Shown here in pieces: positions 36,216 through 43,967 of a stretch of 64,000 nucleotides of DNA. The translations under genes were made by a program, and so were the position numbers. The notes under the pieces were generated by a model, which did no database searches, was not told the DNA's origin, and was given only the letters and a program-made list of their open reading frames with translations. Every line of letters starts with the position of its first letter. Within the stretch, counting starts at the first letter, position 1. The DNA comes from Streptomyces sp. NBC_01217 (GTDB taxonomy: Bacteria > Actinomycetota > Actinomycetes > Streptomycetales > Streptomycetaceae): NCBI RefSeq assembly GCF_035994185.1, contig NZ_CP108538.1, positions 434,001 through 498,000 of the forward strand, in the 5' to 3' direction.

Positions 36216-37478
36216 ATGAACCGCTCCACTCTCCCGCTCTTCCGGGCCGATGCCGGCAGGCCGAAGCGCCCGGCCGCCCATTGGGGTACCGGTGGCGGCC
36301 GTGTGTGTGCTCCGTGGCCCCTCCCCTTCGCACTTGGCCGCTTGCGGGCGGACGGCACGCTTGCCCAGGCCGCGGTCCCGGTCGCGCTGATCACCGCGAT
36401 CGCTCTGGCCGCCTTCTTCGCTCCCAGGACCGAACATCTGTGCCTTCTTCTGGTCGCTGCCCCCACTTCCACGGCTGCGTTCGCAAGCGCCCGTTTCACC
36501 GCAGGCACCGCCCTGACGGCCAGCGCGGCAATGTTCGTCATCGACCGCCATAACGGCATGCTGCGTTCACCGATCCTCCCGATCCACATCGCCGCCCTGC
36601 TGCTGGTGTCAGGATTCGTCGTCGCCGCCCGGGCCCTGCACGACCGCGACCTGAGAGAACTCACCCAGGTACGCGCGGTGGCCAAAGCAGCCCAGAAGGT
36701 CGTGCTGCGCCCCCTGCCCCGGCAACTGGGCCCACTGCACGTCGCCTGCACCTACCGCGCTGCAGCGGCATATGCCATGGTCGGCGGCGACCTGTACGCC
36801 GCCGCCCGCAGCAACCACACGACCCGCTTCCTCATCGGCGACGTCCGAGGCAAGGGCCTGCCCGCAGTCGAGGACGCTTCCGCCCTCCTCGGCGCCTTCC
36901 GCGAAGCCGCTTACCAGCACGCCACCCTCCCCGAGCTGACTGCCGCCCTGGAGAGCAGCGTCCGCAGGCACTTGGCGCAGCTCACCGACAGCGACCCCGA
37001 GAGCAGTGAGCACTTCATCACCGCGCTCCTGGTCGAAATCCCCGACGACGCGCCCCTCATCCGCGTCATCAGCTGCGGACACCCCTCACCCCTGCGAGCC
37101 CGCCGCGGCCAGGTGACCGCCCTGCCCATACCTCATCCCGCACCACCCCTCGGGCTGGCCGACACCGCTCCCGACACCTACCACGTCGACACCTTCGAGT
37201 TCGGCCCCGCAGACACTCTGCTGCTCTACACCGACGGCGTCATCGAAGCCCGCAACACCACCGGCGGCTTCTATCCAATCCTCGACCGGGCCTCCTCGTG
37301 GAACTGGGAATACCCGCACAGCCTGTTGCGCCACATCAACCACGACGTGGACACCCACACCGGCGGACACCTGCAGGACGACCTCGCCCTGGTCGCCATC
37401 CAACGCGCCCCCGACCCGGACACCGCCCAGACTCCGGACTCCCACCGGCCACCCCACCCCATGCAGGCCCACCCGTGA
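36216..37478 (+). CDS. Membrane-anchored SpoIIE/PP2C phosphatase (active-site intact)
   Basis: This 420-residue protein has four membrane segments at about 48-140 and a PP2C_SIG domain at 165-405. The metal-binding motifs are all present: VGGDLY (Asp192), IGDVRGKG (Asp209), LYTDGVIE and QDDLALV. It should dephosphorylate a STAS-type anti-anti-sigma factor. The ATG at 36216 follows GAGG at 9 nt; the open frame extends upstream over the divergent regulator promoter without homology. It is followed after 98 bp by a phosphatase-kinase fusion that has lost these motifs. Confidence 0.9.
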   Translation: MNRSTLPLFRADAGRPKRPAAHWGTGGGRVCAPWPLPFALGRLRADGTLAQAAVPVALITAIALAAFFAPRTEHLCLLLVAAPTSTAAFASARFTAGTALTASAAMFVIDRHNGMLRSPILPIHIAALLLVSGFVVAARALHDRDLRELTQVRAVAKAAQKVVLRPLPRQLGPLHVACTYRAAAAYAMVGGDLYAAARSNHTTRFLIGDVRGKGLPAVEDASALLGAFREAAYQHATLPELTAALESSVRRHLAQLTDSDPESSEHFITALLVEIPDDAPLIRVISCGHPSPLRARRGQVTALPIPHPAPPLGLADTAPDTYHVDTFEFGPADTLLLYTDGVIEARNTTGGFYPILDRASSWNWEYPHSLLRHINHDVDTHTGGHLQDDLALVAIQRAPDPDTAQTPDSHRPPHPMQAHP

Positions 37479-37576
37479 CGCGCGACCGCCAAGGCCGCCA
37501 CCCCTCGGCCACGCCGTGGAGGGCACCCCGGGCATTCCCGGTGCTCCCGGAACGACGCACCACCTATGGAAAGGCG

Positions 37577-39133
37577 ATGACGACGATGACTGCCATGCGA
37601 CTGAACAGGCGACTGTCTACGCTGCTCGTCATCTACATCGGTGCGTCGTGTGCCGTACAGCTCCAGGAATCCGCAGGCGGCCTCGTCCGCTGGTCGGGAT
37701 TCTCCGTACTGGCCCCTGTCATGGCCGCCGCCCTCCTGCCTCTGCGGCGCTCCCTGATCATCGGAATCTCCACACTGGCTGCCACCATCGCCATCTACGG
37801 CTTCGCCATCCGCGGAATATCGGACGGCGGCCGTACGGTCGCCATCGCCTCGGTCGCCCTGTCCTTCGTCTTCAGCCTCATCGTCTGCCAGGTGCGGCCG
37901 CATCTGCCACACACCCCCGCCGCGGCCTCCCGGAACCAGCCCATCCTGCCCGACCCGACCGACAGGCAGCCCGACAGCGCCCCCGCCACACCGCGTGCGG
38001 CTCCCGCCCCGCCGCCCGGCATCCTGCCCGCAGCACTGCCGCAACCCGCGGTGGTAGAGCTGGCCGGCCACTACCGGACCGGGTTCGGCCGCCTCGGCAT
38101 GCGCGCCAACTGGCTCGACGCCATCCCGTTGTCCGGCGCCCGGGTCGGACTCGTCGCCGGCACCGTGACCGGGCCGGGCGCCGAGGCCACCGCCTCCGAA
38201 CTCCGCGCCGCGGTACGCACCCTGGCCGACATCGATCTGCAGCCCGAGGAACTACTCACTCATCTCGACGACGTCCTCGCCCGGCTCCGCCCCGACATCC
38301 GCACCGGCCACGACACCCGGGCCACCGGCACCGGCACCGGCACCGTCAGCGCCCAATGCCTGTACGCGGTCTACGATCCGGTCGCCTGCCGCTGCACGCT
38401 TGCCAGCGCCGGAGGGCCCCAGCCCACGGTCGTCACACCCGACGGCACGGTCACAGCCGTTGAGCTGCCCGACGGCGCGCCCCTCGGGCAGGCGGACCTG
38501 CCCTTCGAGGCCACCGAGGTGGACCTTCCTGAAGGCAGCCTGCTCCTGCTGCACACCCACAGTGGCACCGGCGACAGCGCCCAGGAACCCGACAGCCAGG
38601 AACTGCTCAGCGCACTCGCCCGGCCCCAGTCCAGCCTGGACGCCACCTGCCGATCCGCCCTCGACGCCCTGCTCCACGCCTCCCACACCCAGGCCGCTGT
38701 CCTCGCCGTCCGCACCCATGCCCTGGACGCCCGCGCCGTCGCCACCTGGGACCTGCCCTCCGACCCCGCCGCCGTCTCCCACGCCCGCACCCACATCACG
38801 GAGAAACTCGCCGACTGGGGTCTGGACTGCGCCGCGCCGACCACCGAACTCATCGTCAGCGAACTGGTCACCAATGCCATCCGCCATGCCCAGCCGCCCA
38901 TCCAGCTGCGACTGATCCACCACGCCGGCAGCCTGGTCTGCGAGGTCGCCGACGGCGGCAGCACCTCGCCGCACCTGCGCCGTGCCCGCAACCTCGACGA
39001 AAACGGGCGCGGACTGTTCATCATCGCTCAACTCGCAGAACACTGGGGAACCCGCCACAACCACCACGGCAAGACCATCTGGGCCGAGCACACACCCGTA
39101 CCCGACCAACCCACCACCACCGCCACCACCTGA
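37577..39133 (+). CDS. Pseudophosphatase SpoIIE domain fused to RsbW-like kinase
   Basis: This 518-residue protein has four membrane segments (13-104), a Pro-rich linker, a SpoIIE-like domain (155-380) and a C-terminal HATPase_c anti-sigma kinase domain (395-500). The kinase motifs are intact: N box ELVTNAIRHA (429-438), G1 EVADGGST, G2 DENGRGLF. The phosphatase motifs are not. The usual GGDWFD reads RANWLDA (176-182), GDVxGHG reads GTVTGPG (195-201), YTDG reads HTHS, and the final DD pair is missing. All metal-binding aspartates are gone, so it probably binds but cannot hydrolyse, while its kinase part phosphorylates a STAS protein. GGAAAGG precedes the ATG. Confidence 0.88.
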   Translation: MTTMTAMRLNRRLSTLLVIYIGASCAVQLQESAGGLVRWSGFSVLAPVMAAALLPLRRSLIIGISTLAATIAIYGFAIRGISDGGRTVAIASVALSFVFSLIVCQVRPHLPHTPAAASRNQPILPDPTDRQPDSAPATPRAAPAPPPGILPAALPQPAVVELAGHYRTGFGRLGMRANWLDAIPLSGARVGLVAGTVTGPGAEATASELRAAVRTLADIDLQPEELLTHLDDVLARLRPDIRTGHDTRATGTGTGTVSAQCLYAVYDPVACRCTLASAGGPQPTVVTPDGTVTAVELPDGAPLGQADLPFEATEVDLPEGSLLLLHTHSGTGDSAQEPDSQELLSALARPQSSLDATCRSALDALLHASHTQAAVLAVRTHALDARAVATWDLPSDPAAVSHARTHITEKLADWGLDCAAPTTELIVSELVTNAIRHAQPPIQLRLIHHAGSLVCEVADGGSTSPHLRRARNLDENGRGLFIIAQLAEHWGTRHNHHGKTIWAEHTPVPDQPTTTATT

Positions 39134-39327
39134 GCTGGAATCGCTGTGTATACGGCGTCGGGCCAGTGGGACTCAACGGGTTCATGCACCTGCCGAAGCT
39201 ACGCGCCGCTCCCGAACGGCACGTCGCCGCACACAACACGCTTCTACCTGTTACAACAAGGCTGCTGCCCAATGGTGGGGCCGTCATCCAGGTTCCACGA
39301 GGACCGGGGCATCCTCGAAAGGAAGTC

Positions 39328-39714
39328 ATGACCACGGAACAGATCCGCACCAGCGACGCGCCCGAGCCGGGGGGTGCGTACTCGCAAGCCGTCGTCGCCA
39401 ACGGGTTTCTCTACACCGCCGGCACGGGACCGCACGACCCCGCTACCGGGGAGGTCGTCGGTGACACCATCACCGAGCAGACGCAACAGGTGCTGCGCAA
39501 CCTCAGCGCCCTGCTCGCCGCACGTGACCTCGATTTCTCCGACGTCATCAAAGTGACGACGCACCTCGCCGACCTGCACCGCGACTACGTCGCCTACAAC
39601 GCCGTCTACGAACGGACACTGCCCCGTCCATATCCAGTGCGAACGACCGTCGGCTCGACGCTCGACCACAAACTCGTCGAGATCGACATGGTGGCCGTCC
39701 TGCGCTCGTCGTGA
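39328..39714 (+). CDS. RidA-family (YjgF/YER057c/UK114) deaminase-like protein
   Basis: This 128-residue protein has the RidA fold markers. They are SDAPEPGGAYSQAVVANGFLYTAGTGPHDP at the N-terminus, the TQQVLRNL helix, and the active-site Arg in PYPVRTTVGS. Such proteins hydrolyse reactive enamines/imines made by amino-acid-degrading enzymes. AAAGGAAG is 5-6 nt before the ATG. It is convergent with the isocitrate-lyase-family gene. RidA subgroup members outside the core clade may act on other substrates. Confidence 0.9.
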   Translation: MTTEQIRTSDAPEPGGAYSQAVVANGFLYTAGTGPHDPATGEVVGDTITEQTQQVLRNLSALLAARDLDFSDVIKVTTHLADLHRDYVAYNAVYERTLPRPYPVRTTVGSTLDHKLVEIDMVAVLRSS

Positions 39715-39840
39715 CCGCCGCACCGCCCCCTGAATCCCCGCTTCCGGAACTGCTCATTGCCCGGGTGCCGCTCATGTCGGTGGTTGAGTCCGCGGGCGAT
39801 GGGACTTGCAAGTTCGCCCCCCTTCGGCCAGGACACGGTC

Positions 39841-40719
39841 TTACTGTTCGGACTGGTAGCGCCGATCAAGTTCGGTGTGCTCGCCAAGACCGATCAGCGC
39901 GGTGAACTCCTCGAACTGGATCAGGTTCCCAAGTACACCTCGCGTGTCGCCTGCCGTCGCAAGCACCTCAAGGTAGTCCCGCATTCCCTTGGCTGCCGCG
40001 AATGCCGTCCCCACTGGGAAGATCGCGAGGGCGTATCCCATGTCCTGGAGGACGCCGACACCGGAAGTCGGCGTCCGGCCGCCTTCGATCTGGTTGCTGA
40101 GGAGGGGGACGATACCGCGGAACGCCTCGCAGATCCGCCGCATCTCCTCCTCGCTCTCGGGAGATTCGATGAACAGCATGTCGGCGCCGGCCTCGTGGTA
40201 GGCGGCACCACGGTCGATCGCCTCGTCGAGCCCGTGTGCCGTCCGCGCGTCGGTGCGGGCGATGATGACGAAGTCGGGATCCTGCCGCGCGTCGACCGCC
40301 GCCTTGATCTTCTGGACCATCTCTTGGACGGGGACGACCTCGCGTCCCAGCATGTGCCCGCAACGCTTCGGGAAGGTCTGGTCCTCGATGTGCATCGCCG
40401 CGGCGCCGGCCCGTTCGTAGGCGATGACTGCGCGGCGGACATTGAGCGGGTTGCCGAAGCCGGTGTCTGCGTCGGCGATCAGCGGCAGGTCCACCACATC
40501 GGCCATGGCCGTGACTCGTTCCACCATCTGCGTGTGCGACAGATAACCCACGTCGGGCTGGCCCAGAATACTTGCGGCCGTCTCGAATCCGCTGAGGTAG
40601 AACGCCTGGAAGCCGAGCTGCGAGACCAGCCGGGCCCCGGTTCCGTCATAGGCTCCCGGGGCCACCAGGATTCCCGGGTCATTGAGCAGCTGCCGCAGGC
40701 GGGTCGTGTGTCTGAGCAT
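39841..40719 (-). CDS. Isocitrate lyase / PEP mutase family enzyme
   Basis: This 292-residue TIM-barrel enzyme cleaves or forms C-C or C-P bonds of oxaloacetate-like acids. Motifs are PGAYDGTGARLVSQLGFQAFYLSG, Mg-binding DADTGFGNPLNV, IEDQTFPKRCGHM (KRCGH loop) and IARTDAR. It resembles methylisocitrate lyase or carboxyPEP mutase-like proteins; the exact reaction is undecided. Of two in-frame ATGs, the one at 40719 is chosen because AGGAGG lies 6 nt before it, whereas it abuts the ATG at 40725. No methylcitrate genes are nearby. Confidence 0.9.
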   Translation of the reverse strand: MLRHTTRLRQLLNDPGILVAPGAYDGTGARLVSQLGFQAFYLSGFETAASILGQPDVGYLSHTQMVERVTAMADVVDLPLIADADTGFGNPLNVRRAVIAYERAGAAAMHIEDQTFPKRCGHMLGREVVPVQEMVQKIKAAVDARQDPDFVIIARTDARTAHGLDEAIDRGAAYHEAGADMLFIESPESEEEMRRICEAFRGIVPLLSNQIEGGRTPTSGVGVLQDMGYALAIFPVGTAFAAAKGMRDYLEVLATAGDTRGVLGNLIQFEEFTALIGLGEHTELDRRYQSEQ

Positions 40720-41283
40720 GGACATCCTCCTGCGACGAAGATGAAGGAGGGCGCCGACCGAAATCGGCGCGGCCCCGGGACCGTACCGAACCATGGGATC
40801 CCCACCAACACCGGCCCTACCCCGGATAATAGGTAACAAACATGGACGAAATGCCCTAGTGGATGCGGCGGGCCGCAGCGGCGGGCCTGAACCCCACTGG
40901 GGCATATCCGGTCGGCGTGGCACGACAAGTACCGCCGTCTCGTCCGGGCGCTCGGCGTGAAGGCTGTGATCGCCCGTCGCGACACTGAGCACGGCTCTGG
41001 TCTGGTCTGGTCTGGTCTGGTCTGGTCTGGTCTGGGCAAGCAACGCCGGATGGCGGAGCGCGCGTTCGCCCACCTGCATCGATTCCGCAGCATGCGGAGC
41101 CGCCCCGCCATCAGCCCTTCTGCCCACAGAATGTCCGCGGCATCGGCGCGTTCCCGCCGTGAGTCTGCTTTGACTTCGGCAGAATCGGGAGAATCGGCGT
41201 AGTTATGGTCATCGTCATGTGCACAGGCCGACTTGGGATATCAGCGGTCTGTATGCCTCGGACGCGCAACGAAAAGGGAAACC
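40720..41283. other. Intergenic region with a pentanucleotide repeat
   Basis: These 564 bp separate the divergent lyase-family and epimerase genes. There is no supported gene. A (TCTGG)8 tract at 40996-41035 is the main feature. Confidence 0.5.
40996..41035. repeat. (TCTGG)8 short tandem repeat
   Basis: The pentamer TCTGG is repeated eight times without interruption over 40 bp, 249 bp upstream of the epimerase start and 277 bp upstream of the lyase-family start. Such tracts can change copy number by replication slippage. Confidence 0.95.
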
Positions 41284-42033
41284 ATGAAGATCGTAGTAAT
41301 CGGCGGGAGCGGACTCATCGGCTCGAAGCTGATCAACAAACTCACAGCACAGGGCTATGATGCGGTTGCCGCGTCTCCGAAATCCGGCGTCAATACGATT
41401 ACTGGTGAAGGCCTTGCCGAAGCGCTGTCCGGCGCGGACGTGGTGGTCGATGTGACGAATTCTCCGTCGTTCGAGGACCGGGCCGTCATGGACTTCTTCA
41501 CCACATCGACGGCGAACCTGATCGCCGCGGAGAAGAAGACCGGTGTCAATCATCACGTCGCCCTGTCCATCGTCGGAGTCGAGCGCCCGTCGGACGGGGG
41601 CTATTTCAAGGCCAAAGCCGCGCAGGAACAGCTGATCCGGGACTCGGGACTGCCGTACTCGATTGTCCATGCGACGCAATTCTTCGAGTTCATCGGCGGC
41701 ATCGCCGACACCGCGACCGACGGCGACACTGTCACGCTTCCGCCCGTGTCCTTCCAGCCGGTTGCTGCCGATGACGTCGCGGCTGCCGTCGGACGGGCCG
41801 CAGTCGGCGCGCCTGTGAACGGCATCGTCGACATCGCAGGCCCCGGAGTCGGCCGCTTCGACGAGATCGTCGCCCGGGTCCTTCAGAGCCGTAACGACCC
41901 CCGCAGGGTCGTCGCAGACCCTGCCGCTCCGTACTTCGGAGCCCACATGAGCGAGCGATCCCTCATCCCCGACGAAGGCTCCCCCCGTGGCGAGATCACC
42001 CTCGACGCCTGGCTCGAAGCGTCCGCCGAGTGA
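41284..42033 (+). CDS. NmrA-like NAD(P)-binding epimerase/oxidoreductase
   Basis: This 249-residue atypical SDR begins with IVVIGGSGLIGSKL, the GGxGxxG dinucleotide motif. It contains VNHHVALSIVGV and YFKAKAAQEQLIRDSGLPYSIVHATQFFEF, typical of NmrA/SDR_a5 proteins. It lacks a clear YxxxK pair, as many NmrA-like members do. ECF41 sigma factors are known to be linked genetically to a carboxymuconolactone decarboxylase, oxidoreductase or epimerase gene (the COE partner). This gene faces the two ECF41 genes at 42119 and 43056 and is therefore their likely target. Confidence 0.88.
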   Translation: MKIVVIGGSGLIGSKLINKLTAQGYDAVAASPKSGVNTITGEGLAEALSGADVVVDVTNSPSFEDRAVMDFFTTSTANLIAAEKKTGVNHHVALSIVGVERPSDGGYFKAKAAQEQLIRDSGLPYSIVHATQFFEFIGGIADTATDGDTVTLPPVSFQPVAADDVAAAVGRAAVGAPVNGIVDIAGPGVGRFDEIVARVLQSRNDPRRVVADPAAPYFGAHMSERSLIPDEGSPRGEITLDAWLEASAE

Positions 42034-42118
42034 CCCGCCGCGCAGTGTGAGCGGGCAACTCAGGGACATACCCTTCGTGCCGCAGTTCCACCACGGTGGC
42101 GCCGGAGCCGGAGCCCGG

Positions 42119-42955
42119 TCAGCTCTGGTTCCAGCTGCGGAGTTTGTCGGGGTTGAGTACCAGCCACACGTCGGTGATCTTCTCCTTCTTCACATGGAAG
42201 CTGACGACACCGGACACGGTGGTGCCGTGGCGGAGGATCAGACCGGTCTTGCCGTTCACGGACTGCAGGGTGGCCTTGAGCCGGGGATGCCGCGACAGCG
42301 CGGCAAGCATGAAACGGGCCGTGCGATCGGCGCCGTGGACCGGATGCAGGGCAGCGCGGACCTTGCCGCCGCCGTCGCTGAGCATCGTCGCGTCCGGATC
42401 GAGCAGCGAGACGAGAGCGGCGAGGTCGCCGAGGTCGCAGGCGGCCCAGAAGGCGGTGACGATACGGGTGTGCGCGTCGGACGCGGACTCCCGCCGGCAT
42501 CGGTCGCAAACGCGCCGCCGGGCAAAGGACGCGAGTTTCCGGCACATCTGCCTGGTACGGCCGACGACGATCACGGCGCTCCCGCCGAACGGCAGGGCGA
42601 GCATGTCATGCAGGGCGAACACGGCCCGCTCGAACATCAGCACCGTCTTCACGGACTCGTCGAGCGTGAACCGGTCCCCTGCCCCGACCGGCGTCGAAGC
42701 CAGTGTGGTCGCCGGCGACGACGCCGGCTCAGGCAGCCGATCACCCACGTACGCGACGGGTGTCAGCCACGCCTGCGGTACGTCGATGGCCGCTCGCCAG
42801 GTGTCGCCCGGGCGGTACCGGAATGCGCAGACCCCCTGGACGGCGCGTTCGGCGTCGCCGGTGGTGCCTGGCACCCGGAACGCGATGTTCGGCAGATGCA
42901 GGCGTTCATCGTCGACCTCGGCGAGGAACAGTTCCACTTCTTGGTTCTTGTCCAC
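42119..42955 (-). CDS. Eroded ECF41-type sigma factor with SnoaL-like C-terminus
   Basis: This 278-residue protein aligns over its length with ECF41 sigma factors but is unusual. The sigma-2 part (about 20-66, IAFRVPGTTGDAERAVQGV...QAWLTPV) is weakly conserved. About 17 residues normally present between the end of sigma-2 and the linker are missing. Sigma-4 is still recognisable (ERAVFALHDMLALPFGG...VGRTRQMCRKLASFARRRV). The linker shows RLPEP (73-77) instead of WLPEP, the SnoaL-like domain keeps DGGGK (194-198), and NPDKL is near the end. It starts with GTG. Core RNA polymerase or -10 binding is doubtful; it may be decaying or a specialised non-canonical regulator. Confidence 0.75.
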   Translation of the reverse strand: MDKNQEVELFLAEVDDERLHLPNIAFRVPGTTGDAERAVQGVCAFRYRPGDTWRAAIDVPQAWLTPVAYVGDRLPEPASSPATTLASTPVGAGDRFTLDESVKTVLMFERAVFALHDMLALPFGGSAVIVVGRTRQMCRKLASFARRRVCDRCRRESASDAHTRIVTAFWAACDLGDLAALVSLLDPDATMLSDGGGKVRAALHPVHGADRTARFMLAALSRHPRLKATLQSVNGKTGLILRHGTTVSGVVSFHVKKEKITDVWLVLNPDKLRSWNQS

Positions 42956-43055
42956 GAGGGCTGGTCCTTTCTGCTGGGTCGTCGGACAACAGTGCGCCGT
43001 GCTCGTGCCAAGTGCCGGGTGCCGGGGCGGACGCGGCCCGGGCGGGACGGATGGC

Positions 43056-43952
43056 TCAGGCGGCCATGGCCGTGAGCTTCGACGGGTTCATCATCCACAG
43101 CACCCGGTCGATGCCGTCGGCGGTCACGCTCACCGTGACAACGGCGATCACGTTCCCGTCCCGCTGCAGACGCACCCCGGCACGGCCGTTGATCTCGACC
43201 GGCTCCACCGTCACACCGGACCAGAAGGTGTCGGCGAACGCGTGGACGTACCTCGCCACACGGTGACTGCCCACAACGGGGAACTTCGACGCCCGAACGG
43301 CCCCTCCGCCGTCGGCGTACGAGACGACGTCCTGCGCGAACAACTCCTCCAATGCGCTCACGTTCCCTGTCTGTGCGGCGGCAACGAACGCGGTCAGGAG
43401 CCGCCGGTGCTCGGCGCCCGCGACACTGGCACGTTTCTCCGCGGCCAGATGCTTCCGCGCCCGGCTCACCAACTGGCGTACGTTCGCATTCGTCTGACCG
43501 ATGATCTCCGCGATCTGCTCATACGGGTAGTCGAACGCCTGCCGCAGCACGTACGCCGCCCGTTCCGTGGGAGTGAGCTTCTCCAGCAGCATCAGCACCG
43601 CGACCTCCAGAGCCTCCCCGCGCTCGGCGCCAAGCGCCGGGTCGCTGCTGGTGTCGACCGGTTCCGGCAGCCACGGGCCGACATAGGTCTCACGGCGGAC
43701 CCTCGCGGACTGCAGCACGTTGATCGCAAGCCGCGTCGTGGTCGTCGTGAGGAACGCCTGCGCGTTCTGCACCTTGGACCGGTCGTAGGTCTGCCAGCGG
43801 ATCCAGACCTCCTGGAGGATGTCTTCCGCCTCGCTGACGCTGCCCAGCATGCGGTAGGCGATTCCGAACATGCGACCGCGCACACCGCGGAACACCGCCT
43901 CTGCCTCCTTGAGGCTTTCGGCGTCATCCGCTGGATTGTTCTTCGACGGCAT
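43056..43952 (-). CDS. ECF41-family RNA polymerase sigma factor (SigJ-like)
   Basis: This 298-residue sigma factor has sigma-2 (31-85, IAYRMLGSVSEAEDILQEVWIRW), linker motif WLPEP (94-98), sigma-4 (about 115-172, LTPTERAAYVLRQAFDYPYEQIAEIIGQTNANVRQLVSRARKHL) and a fused SnoaL-like domain (180-298). That domain carries DGGGA at the DGGGK position and NPSKL near the C-terminus. In ECF41 proteins this C-terminal extension replaces an anti-sigma factor and tunes activity. A homologous but eroded gene lies 100 bp downstream, and the NmrA-like epimerase faces both. The ATG at 43952 lies 15 bp past the upstream flavoprotein stop. Confidence 0.94.
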   Translation of the reverse strand: MPSKNNPADDAESLKEAEAVFRGVRGRMFGIAYRMLGSVSEAEDILQEVWIRWQTYDRSKVQNAQAFLTTTTTRLAINVLQSARVRRETYVGPWLPEPVDTSSDPALGAERGEALEVAVLMLLEKLTPTERAAYVLRQAFDYPYEQIAEIIGQTNANVRQLVSRARKHLAAEKRASVAGAEHRRLLTAFVAAAQTGNVSALEELFAQDVVSYADGGGAVRASKFPVVGSHRVARYVHAFADTFWSGVTVEPVEINGRAGVRLQRDGNVIAVVTVSVTADGIDRVLWMMNPSKLTAMAA

Positions 43953-43967
43953 GGTTCCTGACCCTTG

